The notes beneath the pieces are model-generated. The model saw nothing but the letters and a program-made list of their open reading frames with translations, ran no database searches and was not told where the DNA came from. Below, in pieces: positions 1 to 7,991 of a DNA stretch of 32,930 nucleotides. The stretch spans positions 1 to 32,930 of the forward strand of contig JBEKLQ010000037.1 in NCBI GenBank assembly GCA_050010115.1, written 5' to 3'. The stretch's first letter is position 1, and every line of letters starts with the position of its first letter. The translations under genes and the position numbers were made by a program. This DNA is from JAKACA01 sp050010115 (GTDB lineage: Bacteria > Actinomycetota > Acidimicrobiia > Acidimicrobiales > Bog-793).

Positions 1-72
1 GACGTGTCGGTGGTAGCGAACTGCTGCACGCATGAGCACGACCCGAGCCGAAGCGAGCGCCTCGATCCCCAC
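1..72 (-). CDS. Possible 5' end of the next polysaccharide-locus gene (partial)
   Basis: Downstream of the aminotransferase, a minus-strand frame opens at GTG 72-70 and runs 24 codons to the window edge without a stop, beginning MGIEALASARVVLMRAA. A GAGG ribosome-binding site lies eight bases before the GTG. The piece is too short to assign to a family. A competing GTG at 118 overlaps the aminotransferase stop but reads into an Arg/Ser-rich frame that looks less natural. Confidence 0.25.
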   Translation of the reverse strand, partial: MGIEALASARVVLMRAAVRYHRHV

Positions 73-114
73 TCCAACGACCTCGGGTACGACTGGTCAC
101 GGCGGGACCAGTGA

Positions 115-1239
115 TCACGGGCTGAAGCTCGTCACCGCCTCGACCACCCGTTCGACGGTGTTCGAGGGCATGAGCGAATGGAGGGGCAGCGTCACGACCT
201 CGTCGCAGACACGCTCGGTGATCGGCAGCGCATCGCTCGGGCAGCCTTGGAAGTGGCTGTGGCGATGCACCGGGATGAAGTGGATTCCCGTGGCGATGCC
301 GTGGGCCGCCATGTGGTCGATGAAGGCTGGACGGTGGCCGTCGAGCACCCGGAGGCTGTAGATGAAAGGGCTGACGTCGGCGAAGGACTTGGCGGCGGGC
401 CGGCACCACGGGAGAGCTGAGAAGGCTCGGCTGTAGGTCGTGCACACCGATTGCCGGCTCTCGATGAACTCGTCGATCCGAGCGATCTGGCTCAGCCCGA
501 CTGCGGCCGACACGCTGTTGAGGTGATAGCGGAAACCGTCCGAGACGACGTCGTACTCCCACGCTCTGGCGTTGTGGTAGCGCAGGTGGGTCTCCTTGTC
601 GACGCCGAGGAACCGGTAGAGGCGAAGTTGCTCCTCGCTCTCAGCATCGGGAACGATCACGCAGCCGCCATCGAGCGACGTGACGATCTTGACCGGGTCG
701 AAGCTGAAACACGTCAGATCCCCGAACGAGCCGATCAGACGTCCGTCAGACCGCGTCCCGAACGCATGGCAGGCGTCTTCCACCACTCGCAGGCCGTTGG
801 CGTCGGCGAAGCGATAGATCTCGTCGATGCGTGCCGGCACGCCGGCGAAGTGCAGCGGAAGGACGGCTCGTGTCCGGTCGCTCATCATTCGCTCGGCCGA
901 CCTCACATCCAGGCCGAGGTCGTCGTCCCTGATATCAGCCATCACGGGCTCCCCACCGCACATCCGAATCGCCTGGTGATCGGCCACATAGTTGAACGAC
1001 GTGGTGATCACCTCGTCACCGGGACCGACGCCAGCCAGGCGCAGGGCGATGTGGAGGGCGGAGGTGCCGGTGTTGACGGTGACGACCCGCCGCCTGGACA
1101 GTCCGAGGAACGCTGCGATGGCTGCCTCGAACTCCTGCGTCAGCCTGCCCATTCCCAGCCATCCCTCCGCCAGGGCGTCGACAACGGCCTTGGTGGTGTC
1201 GATGCCGGTCGTCGGGTTGAACACTGGGATCGGTTTCAT
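115..1239 (-). CDS. DegT/DnrJ/EryC1/StrS family sugar aminotransferase
   Basis: This is a PLP-dependent aminotransferase (374 residues, normal for the family) of the type that aminates a 3- or 4-keto nucleotide sugar for surface glycans. NTGTSAL at residues 56-62 contacts the PLP phosphate, EDACHAFG (154-161) supplies the Asp that binds the PLP ring, and K184 in CFSFDPVK is the Schiff-base lysine. The ATG at 1239 is chosen over an upstream extension because it forms an ATGA overlap with the glycosyltransferase stop, which implies translational coupling. The extra upstream residues would overlap the glycosyltransferase and are Arg/Pro-rich. With the PglD-like acetyltransferase two genes upstream, it resembles the PglE/PglD pair that makes N-acylated amino sugars. 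The exact sugar is unknown. Confidence 0.9.
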   Translation of the reverse strand: MKPIPVFNPTTGIDTTKAVVDALAEGWLGMGRLTQEFEAAIAAFLGLSRRRVVTVNTGTSALHIALRLAGVGPGDEVITTSFNYVADHQAIRMCGGEPVMADIRDDDLGLDVRSAERMMSDRTRAVLPLHFAGVPARIDEIYRFADANGLRVVEDACHAFGTRSDGRLIGSFGDLTCFSFDPVKIVTSLDGGCVIVPDAESEEQLRLYRFLGVDKETHLRYHNARAWEYDVVSDGFRYHLNSVSAAVGLSQIARIDEFIESRQSVCTTYSRAFSALPWCRPAAKSFADVSPFIYSLRVLDGHRPAFIDHMAAHGIATGIHFIPVHRHSHFQGCPSDALPITERVCDEVVTLPLHSLMPSNTVERVVEAVTSFSP

Positions 1240-2276
1240 GGCGCCGTGCGGCCCCCGCGGTGGTCCCGCCAGACTCGCCGTAGCCCGTTGAGGCTCATCT
1301 GCGGGCTGAGCAGCGCCATGGGCGGGAGCAACGAGAGGGCCCGCACACGTGAGCCCTCTCCCCACGACCTCCTTGACTCCACCCAGAGGTCGGCGAACGC
1401 CAGCTGGCGGAAGTGATGCGTGAAGACCCACCGGCGAAGGACCCGGGCAGCGATCTCCTCGGTCTCGGGAGAGAGGTCGAGGCCGGCAGAGGCGCGTCGC
1501 AGCTCACGGAGCATGCCGGTGTTCGGGAAGTGGAGGCGTGACTCTGCCGCCGCGATGCCGGAGATCGTCGCATCAGCTGTCTTGGAGCGAAAGATCCGGT
1601 AATCGGCGAGCGGCGCTGGGATCGTCTCGATCGGCGCCAGCAGGAGTGCTCTCCAGACCAAGATCACGTCACTGCCCCAGACGGGAAGTGGTGGCCCCAC
1701 CCGTATGAGTATCTCCTTGCGCCACAGCCCGTAGATGGTCAGCCAAGCCCGGCGGGCGAGGTGAGCGTTGAGGCGCGTCGCCAGGTCCGGCGACGCGAGT
1801 CCAGGCGGTTCCCGCCGGACCGAGATGAGATTCCCGGCCTCGTCGATTCGCCGGTGCGCCGGGACGCACAGCGCCGACTCCGGTCGCGACCGTAAGACGG
1901 TGAGGCAGCTCGAGATGAAGTTGCGTGAGTACACGTCGTCATGGGCTGCCCAGGCGAAGTAGGGCGCGGTGCTGAGGGAGAGCACCTGCTGGAAGTTGGA
2001 GGCGGCGCCTTGGTTGACTTCGTTGCGGGAATAGCGGACTCTCGGGTCACGGGCAGCGACTGCCCGGCAGTGAGCCTCGGTGCCGTCCTCCGATGCGTTG
2101 TCGCTGATGACGATCTCGAGGTTGGGCTCGTCCTGAGCGAGCAGAGAGTCCAGCGCCTCGGGGAGGTACGGCATACCGTTGAACACCGGGAGGCCGATGC
2201 TCACGAGGGGCGGCTTCGAAGCCACGTCGGATCGCGCCTTACGGGGACGCGTCACCGGGCTCAACCCGGCTCCCAC
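1236..2276 (-). CDS. Family 2 (GT-A) glycosyltransferase
   Basis: A 346-residue GT2 enzyme likely transfers a sugar onto a lipid-linked surface glycan at the cytoplasmic face. The Rossmann-like start is VSIGLPVFNG (25-34), followed by ISDNASEDGT (57-66), typical of the nucleotide-sugar loop, and an HDD at 112-114 in the position of the metal-binding DxD. No membrane segment is obvious. The GTG at 2276 overlaps the end of the acetyltransferase by 16 bases; a second GTG at 2255, just after that stop, is an alternative start. The 3' end shares ATGA with the aminotransferase. Donor and acceptor cannot be predicted. Confidence 0.85.
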   Translation of the reverse strand: MGAGLSPVTRPRKARSDVASKPPLVSIGLPVFNGMPYLPEALDSLLAQDEPNLEIVISDNASEDGTEAHCRAVAARDPRVRYSRNEVNQGAASNFQQVLSLSTAPYFAWAAHDDVYSRNFISSCLTVLRSRPESALCVPAHRRIDEAGNLISVRREPPGLASPDLATRLNAHLARRAWLTIYGLWRKEILIRVGPPLPVWGSDVILVWRALLLAPIETIPAPLADYRIFRSKTADATISGIAAAESRLHFPNTGMLRELRRASAGLDLSPETEEIAARVLRRWVFTHHFRQLAFADLWVESRRSWGEGSRVRALSLLPPMALLSPQMSLNGLRRVWRDHRGGRTAP

Positions 2277-2959
2277 GGGTCCCGGGTCGACGCGGTCGTT
2301 CGGGTTGCCACGGCGAGGGGCCGCGCGGGCACGCCCACGACGGTCGTGTCGGCCGGGATGTCGTGAGTCACGACGGCGCCGGCCCCCACGACGGAGCGCG
2401 GACCGATGGTCAGGCGCGGAAGGATGGTGGCGTTGCTCCCGATGGCGGCCATGTCCCCGATCTCGACCTCTCCCGCGATCGTCGCCCCCGGCATCACGTG
2501 AACTCCGTCGCCCACCCGGCAGCCGTGATCAATCGTGGCACTCGTGTTGACGATGCATTGTCGTCCGAGGGTGACATCGACACCGACTACAGCCATCGCC
2601 AAGATCTGGTGACCGCTGCCGAGCACGGCGGTCGCGTCGACCCAGGCGGTCGGGTGGATGATCGGGATCGGCTTGACGTCCTTCGAGACTAGGTAGTCGT
2701 GGATGGCGAGCCTGCTGCCACCATGAGAGCCGCCGACTGCCGCCACGAAACCCACCGCTCGGTCGCCGAGGGTAGCGAGCCAAGCGAGAAAGTCGTTCTC
2801 CGTGTGCCAGATCGGAACCTCGGGTATCGGCGTCTCCACGCTCGGATCCCGGTCGCAGACACAGGCGACCGGGATGCCGGCGCCCACGAGGATTTGGTGC
2901 ACGACCTTGGCCTGACCGGTTCCGCCCCAGAGGATCGCTTCGTTGAGCTGCGACTCCAT
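2261..2959 (-). CDS. PglD/NeuD-like sugar O/N-acyltransferase
   Basis: A 232-residue left-handed beta-helix acyltransferase. The N-terminal half is a Rossmann-like UDP-sugar-binding domain with GGTGQAK at 12-18. Hexapeptide repeats fill about 98-205, and the likely catalytic base is H145 in TIDHGC. The C-terminal VVGVPARPL is a classic ending for this fold. PglD acetylates the amino group made by PglE, and a DegT aminotransferase is present two genes on, so acetylation of a UDP-amino sugar is the best guess; NeuD-like O-acetylation is the alternative. The ATG at 2959 is preferred because it begins four bases after the methyltransferase stop. The ATG-proximal start at 2989 would run into that gene. 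Confidence 0.85.
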   Translation of the reverse strand: MESQLNEAILWGGTGQAKVVHQILVGAGIPVACVCDRDPSVETPIPEVPIWHTENDFLAWLATLGDRAVGFVAAVGGSHGGSRLAIHDYLVSKDVKPIPIIHPTAWVDATAVLGSGHQILAMAVVGVDVTLGRQCIVNTSATIDHGCRVGDGVHVMPGATIAGEVEIGDMAAIGSNATILPRLTIGPRSVVGAGAVVTHDIPADTTVVGVPARPLAVATRTTASTRDPWEPG

Positions 2960-2963
2960 GGGC

Positions 2964-3719
2964 TCACCGGGTCCGGATGAGGTAACCACCAGGGGCTGAC
3001 GTGGCGAGCAGGCGGTCGTCGACGTCGTGGGCGAGACGGAATCGATCGTCGCTGCTCAGGAATTGGTGCACGGCGGTCCAGGGGTTGTTGTCGGCATCCC
3101 ATGGACGATCGTCGAACGCCTCGGGCTGCAGGTCCTTGATGACGGTGTCCATCACGACGAGGTAGCTGCCGACGCTGACGAAATCCGCGTAGAGCGACAG
3201 CTCCGCGGACACATGGTTGGCGGTGTGGTTTGAGTCGAGGATGACGAGAACCTGGCGGTGCCGCCGGCAGATCTCGCCGACCTGCGCGATGACGTCCGGA
3301 GCGGTCGAGTCACCCTCGATCGTGGAGATGGAGCCGGCCAGTGGGTGCGTGGAGAGCGTCGCCCTCGCGTGCGACCGGATGTCGACGTCGATGCCCAAGA
3401 CCTCCCGGTCACCGCCGAGCAGCCGAAGAATGCTCGCCGACAGGATGAGCGAGCCGCCATGGGCGATCCCGGTCTCGACCACGAGATCCGGCCGGACTCG
3501 CCACAACAGCTCCTGGACGATGACGATGTCCTCCGGGTGCTGGATGATGGGAACGCCGAGCCAGGAGAAGTTGTAGGAGTAGCCGTGACGCACGGCGAAC
3601 TGCATCCACTCGCGCTTAACCCGGGCGGCCTCCGGATCCGACGCCATCGCCTGGATTCGTGCAGGATCAAGGGGGCTGCGCTCGGCACGGATGACCGCGT
3701 CGTCACGTCTGGAGGTCAT
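2964..3719 (-). CDS. CmcI/rhamnosyl O-methyltransferase family protein (cephalosporin hydroxylase family)
   Basis: A 251-residue SAM-dependent methyltransferase of the RMNT/CmcI family (PF04989). The family signature is clear: NFSWLGVPIIQHPED (50-64), VVETGIAHGGS (80-90, the SAM glycine loop), GIDVDIRS (109-116, ribose-binding acid) and ILDSNHT (160-166). In polysaccharide and glycopeptidolipid loci these enzymes O-methylate sugars, and the neighbours fit that role better than antibiotic modification. The name cephalosporin hydroxylase comes from a historic family member. The ATG at 3719 is taken as the start; the upstream in-frame stretch is Arg-rich antisense of the flippase. Its ribosome-binding site is weak. 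Confidence 0.85.
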   Translation of the reverse strand: MTSRRDDAVIRAERSPLDPARIQAMASDPEAARVKREWMQFAVRHGYSYNFSWLGVPIIQHPEDIVIVQELLWRVRPDLVVETGIAHGGSLILSASILRLLGGDREVLGIDVDIRSHARATLSTHPLAGSISTIEGDSTAPDVIAQVGEICRRHRQVLVILDSNHTANHVSAELSLYADFVSVGSYLVVMDTVIKDLQPEAFDDRPWDADNNPWTAVHQFLSSDDRFRLAHDVDDRLLATSAPGGYLIRTR

Positions 3720-3769
3720 AGCCAGGGCGATCGTAGTCCACGTCGTTGCGGCGGCACCTGCTTCTGCGC

Positions 3770-4729
3770 TCAGGTCTCCGCCGTGGTCCCGCGCCAGCGG
3801 TGCGTTGTCAGCCGCCGGACCACCAGCGTGAGCGACCTCAGCCACAGCGCGTAACCGGCCGCCAAGCCGAGCACCCTTGGCACGATGGCGAAACCGGTTC
3901 CCGGTTCCAGTCCGAGCCCGGAGTGAAGTCCCCACCAGATCGCCAGGACAACGGCTGAGGCTGCAACCACCGATAACGGATAGCGGCGACCGAGGGGGCT
4001 CGGCATCCCTGATCGATAGATCCGCCAGTACATGACGAGGCCGAGCGTCTCGCTCAGGATCATCACCCCGGCGGCACCGGTGGCGCCCCAGAGGCTGACC
4101 GCGATCGCGTTGGCGGTGAGGTTGCTGACGGTGGCGACGCCGATCGCTCGCCAGAGGCCGCGCTCGGCACCGGCGAAGACCGCCATCCGGAACAAGTAGC
4201 CGTTCACCAGGGCGATGGCGGCGGCACCTGTCAGGATTGCCAGGAGCGGCCCTGCAGCGCCGAAGGCCCGTCCTGCCAGCCACACGACGAACGGCCGAGC
4301 GAACAGCGTGCCGTAGATCGGCAACGGTACCGCCACGGTCAGGATCACATCCAGCGCGCGGCGGGCGAGGAAGTGCCGTCGGTCGGCGTCGGCGCTCATG
4401 AAGTCAGGCAGGAGGACGTTCGAGAGGAGTGCTGGCAACGCGAACAGGAAGATGGCGATCTGGAACGCCACTCCGTACAAGGCGACGGCTCGGTCGCCGC
4501 TGATGAAGAACAGCATGATGCTGTCGGCTCGGGCGTAGATGATGGCGAAGAGGTCGAACTGGCCGAGTGGGAGTGACCGGCGCAGCATGTCCGTGACGCC
4601 CTTGCCCCCAGCCCTCAGCTTCGGCCGCACGGCGTGAGCAGCGAGCGCCAAGGCCGTCAGCGAGCTGGCTGCCAGCGCGACCAGGTACGCAACCGCATAG
4701 CCCCGCTGATGCATATACCGGGCGCTTTG
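3770..4729 (-). pseudogene. 5'-truncated polysaccharide flippase (Wzx/MATE-like)
   Basis: About 319 codons of a multi-pass membrane protein with roughly nine hydrophobic segments, such as VALYGVAFQIAIFLFAL and AIGVATVSNLTANAIAV, typical of the C-terminal two thirds of an O-unit flippase (usually 420-500 residues). The frame stays open upstream of the first Met at 4714 to 4729, then meets a TAA formed by the first bases of the TTATGCCG element at 4730. The N-terminal helices are missing and are not found on the far side of the neighbouring insertion sequence. Loss of the flippase would block export unless another copy exists. Translation from ATG 4714 could still give a membrane fragment. Confidence 0.8.
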
Positions 4730-4804
4730 TTATGCCGGGCCGCTGATTCCGGGGCACTGCAGACCCTGGCCACAGGGGCGGTGGTCGGGGACGGGTCGGC
4801 ATAA
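4730..4804. repeat. 75-bp element with TTATGCCG inverted ends
   Basis: TTATGCCG at 4730-4737 is mirrored by CGGCATAA at 4797-4804. Read inward, the two ends share 11 of the first 13 bases. The left end is exactly where the flippase frame breaks, so it looks like a small non-autonomous element or the fused ends of a larger deleted one. It has no coding capacity. No clear target duplication was found. The family is not identified. Confidence 0.5.
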
Positions 4805-4808
4805 TTAC

Positions 4809-6031
4809 GCCGCTTCCGGGTTTTGTGTGGGTAGTCTCGACGAACTGGTGTTCGCTGGATCGGTCAGGGGGTGCTCCGCGACGATGGTGTGATGCGTGAC
4901 ACCGAGCTCTACCGGCACCTGTTGGGACTCGTAGTTCCGTGGGAGGTGCGCCGGGTCGAGCTGTCCGTCGACGGCGGGCGGGTCGACGTCTGGGCCGAGC
5001 ATCCAAAACGGACGCGGTTCACCTGCCCGGAGTGTGACCTCGAGCTCCCCGTCTACGACCACGGAGAGGAACGCTCCTGGCGGCACCTCGACAGCTGCGC
5101 GTTCCTCACCTACCTGCACGCACGGCCACCGCGCGTCGAGTGCCCCACCCACGGGGTGCGCCAGGTAGCTCTGCCGTGGGCCGAGCCGATGAGCCGGTTC
5201 ACCGTGCTGTTCGAGCGGCTCGCTATCGACGTGCTGAAAGAGTGTGACGTCGAGGGTGCCGCCAGGCTGTTGCGGCTCAGCTGGGACGAGGCGTGGCATC
5301 TCATGGACCGTGCAGTCGCCCGAGGACTTGCGACCAAGCCGCTCGTGGTTCCGGCCATGGTGGGTGTCGACGAGAAGGCAGCAGGTCGGGGCCAGGACTA
5401 CATCACCGTGGTGTCGAACCTTGCGACCGGGTGCGTCGAGTACCTCGCCGATGAGCGGCGCCAGGCGAGCCTCGATGGCTTCTTCAGCCAGTTCAGCGCC
5501 GATGAGCGCAATGGGATCACCGTTCGCAAACAGGAGAACCGGGCGCTCGTCGCGACAGGCGACAAGAGCCTCTCGGGAACGAAGTACCTGTGGCTGTACT
5601 CGCAAGAGAACCTCCCCGATCGTCACAAGGATCGCTTCGGAGTCCTACGAGGTGGCGACTGAAGACCGCACGGGCATGGGCGATCAAGGAGAGCATGCGC
5701 CACTTTTGGTCCTACAAGCGCCGGGGCTGGGGCGAGAAGCACTTCAAGCGCTGGTACTTCTGGGCGACCCACTCTCGGCTCCAGCCGGTGATCGACGCGG
5801 CCAAGTCCTATTAGAGCGCCACGAAGCTGGCCTGCTGTCGTACTTCGCTCACCGCGTGACCAATGCCGGAGCGGAGGGCATCAACTCCCGCATCCAGGCA
5901 ATCCGCGTCGCCGGGCGTGGGTATCGCAACCGCAAGAACTTCAAGACCGCGATCTGGTTCCATCTCGGTGCTCTCCAGCTCTACCCGATAGCTCCTTGAC
6001 CTGGGTTACCCACTCAATTCCCGGAAGAGGC
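4809..6031 (+). mobile_element. Degenerate ISL3-family insertion sequence
   Basis: Imperfect terminal inverted repeats bound the element: the left end starts GCCGCTTCCGGG at 4809 and the right end, read from 6031 inward, starts GCCTCTTCCGGG, with TGGGTA further in on both (about 21 of 25 bases match). The element is about 1.22 kb, shorter than intact relatives because of an internal deletion in its transposase gene. ISL3 elements normally make 8-bp target duplications, but 4801-4808 and 6032-6039 do not match, so the flanks have been rearranged or the junctions have drifted. The 259 bases between its right end and the next start codon (6032-6290) show no gene. Confidence 0.85.
4892..5999 (+). 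pseudogene. ISL3-family DDE transposase, frameshifted and internally deleted
   Basis: The first part, from ATG 4892 (MRDTELYRHLLGL), has the N-terminal zinc-finger pattern C-x2-C ... C and continues to VGVDEKAAGRGQDY, which holds the first catalytic Asp. At about 5517, DERNGI is joined directly to TVRKQENRAL; intact ISL3 transposases have about 40 residues here, with the MDMW second catalytic Asp and a DRFH motif. A frameshift near 5660 moves the frame to LKTARAWAIKES, and another near 5810 moves it to ERHEAGLLSYFAH, ending at GALQLYPIAP. With the DDE segment gone it cannot be active. The missing length is estimated from knowledge of the family, not from an alignment. Confidence 0.9.
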
Positions 6032-6290
6032 CCCAGCAGTAGTCGAAGGCGGTCGCGAGCGAGTTGCCGATGATGGCCCTATCTCAGTCGATCTCGGGGG
6101 TCGGCGGCTGTTAAAGGACAGCGGGTCCAGGTCGGTCACACCTCCGAGAGGAAACCGTCTCCCAGGTCGGCCGAATCCTGCGGTTCTGGCGGAGCGCTGG
6201 CAGCACGGGGCGGTCCTTTTCACGACCGGTCTGGTCTCGGATATCCTTAGCCCTCGACGACGCCGCGCTGAAGTGATGGGGGGGGTAACC

Positions 6291-7960
6291 ATGAGGTCCT
6301 TGCACCGACGTCCGCACCGCGCGATCGGGTCGATCGGTGTCGTGACCCTGGCGGCTCTGGCGATAGCACTGGTCGGGTCGCCTGCGATCGCCTTTGCCGC
6401 CTCAACTGATGGGTCCATCAGCGGCGTCGTTAGCGACAGCATCACGACGAACCCGGTCGCAGCCATCTGTGTGCGCGCCGCCGGAGGGAGTGGCTCGGCT
6501 GCGACCCATTCCAATGCCGAGGGCGAGTACACGCTCGCCGATCTCTCGCCCGGCACCTACACGGTGAAGTTCAGCGGCTGTCGCACGACCTTGGGCTACG
6601 TCACGCAGTACTACGACGATCAGGCGACCTCGGCCGAGGCCAACCCGGTGACGGTCGATGCCGGCGGCAACACCGCCGGCATCGATGCCTCAATGGTGCT
6701 CGGCGGCGGAATCTCAGGGAGCGTGACTGACGAGTCAACACCGCCGGACCCCCTGTCTGACATCTGCGTGGCAGCGACAGCGAGCGGCTCCACGGCGGTG
6801 AGCACGACGACGAATGCCAGCGGCGACTACTCCTACGCCGGCCTCACGCCGGGCTCGTACGAGGTGAAGTTCACCGACTGCCACCACCACGTCTACGTCC
6901 CCACGAGCTACGCGAGCGCCGTGACCGTGACAGCCGGCGTCACGACGACGGGTATCGACGTCGCCATGTCCCTGCCGGGCAGCATCTCCGGCACGGTGAC
7001 TGATGCCGACACGAGCAACCCTCTGGCCGGCATCTGCGTGAGCGCAGAGGACTGGAACACCGGCAAGGTGCTGTCCACTGACATTTCGGGGAGCGATGGC
7101 ACCTACTCGCTCCCCGGCTTGGTGGGCGGTACCTACGCGGTGCAGTTCAGCGGTTGCGGTGCGACGTCGGACTACGTCGGCCAGTTCTGGGACGACGAGG
7201 CGTCCTTCTATTACTCGGATCCGGTGACGGTCAGCGATGGGACCGACACCGACGCGATCGACGCTTCGATGGTGCAAGGCGGCTCCATCTCGGGCACCGT
7301 CACCGACTACTCCACCCCGCCCGTCCCGCTGAGCGACATCTGCGTGGCGGCAGACGTCATCGAACAAGGTGGTGGCACGTGACCCCGGGATCCTCGGCTA
7401 CGGGCATCGACGTCGCCATGCCGCTGCCAGGGAGCATCAGCGGAACGGTCACCAGCAATTCGACCGAGACGATCTGCGTCAGCACCTATGAGAATAGTTC
7501 GACAGCGAAGCTGGCTCCAGGGGGTTCGTACACGCTCACGGGCCTCTACCCAGGTTCGGATACCGTCGCCTTCGGGAGCTGTAAGCGGAGCAAGTACGTC
7601 TACGTGACCCAGACCCTGGACAACGTCATCGTGAGCTCGGGAGCCAACACGCCGGACGTCGACGCCAACCTGACCCTCGGAGGTGACATCTCCGGCAAGG
7701 TCAAGAACTACAACGACTACGCCACCATCGTGATCGAGGCGACCTCGACGACTGGTGTCCCAGTCGGCGAGGTCGACATCAACACGAACCTCGACCCGAC
7801 TGGCAAGTACAGCATCTCCGGTCTCTTGGGCTCGTGCGACGTCTACTTCTTCTACGGCGTCAACACCACCGAGAAGGTGACCTACAAGAAGAACCCCGTC
7901 GAGGTGGCAAGCGGCGTCACCCACGGCGGCATCAACGCCAGGATCCCTTCCGGGTACTGA
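6291..7960 (+). pseudogene. Secreted repeat protein with carboxypeptidase-regulatory-like domains, frame-broken
   Basis: The ATG at 6291 follows a run of seven Gs five bases upstream. A signal peptide is clear: basic MRSLHRRPHR, a hydrophobic core, then AIAFA/AS. Then come about six repeats of 85-100 residues, each opening G(S/D)ISG.V and closing in a GIDxxM-like motif, a beta-sandwich pattern like the CarboxypepD_reg/CNA-B folds. Most repeats carry one Cys in ICV and one in SGC/TDC/GSC, a likely disulphide. The frame ends at a TGA at 7380-7382 inside repeat four. The protein resumes in another frame from about 7378 (VTPGSSATGIDVAM) to 7960. Repeat four is about half length, so a deletion of roughly 40 codons caused the shift. 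No sortase or membrane anchor is seen at the C-terminus. Function unknown; adhesion or envelope structure is a guess. Confidence 0.7.
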
Positions 7961-7991
7961 CCATCTCGTGCCGACGTAGAGGATCTAACCA

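Noticed and set aside
451..1416. Long plus-strand frame of 321 codons opposite the aminotransferase
   Set aside because: It is antisense to a gene with clear motifs and has no recognisable domain; long opposite frames are common in high-GC DNA.
3720..4283. N-terminal extension of the methyltransferase frame
   Set aside because: The added residues are Arg/Pro-rich and lie within the flippase gene; the family N-terminus begins at 3719.
4801..6039. 8-bp target duplication of the ISL3 element
   Set aside because: The flanking 8-mers at 4801-4808 and 6032-6039 do not match, even allowing for a one-base shift.
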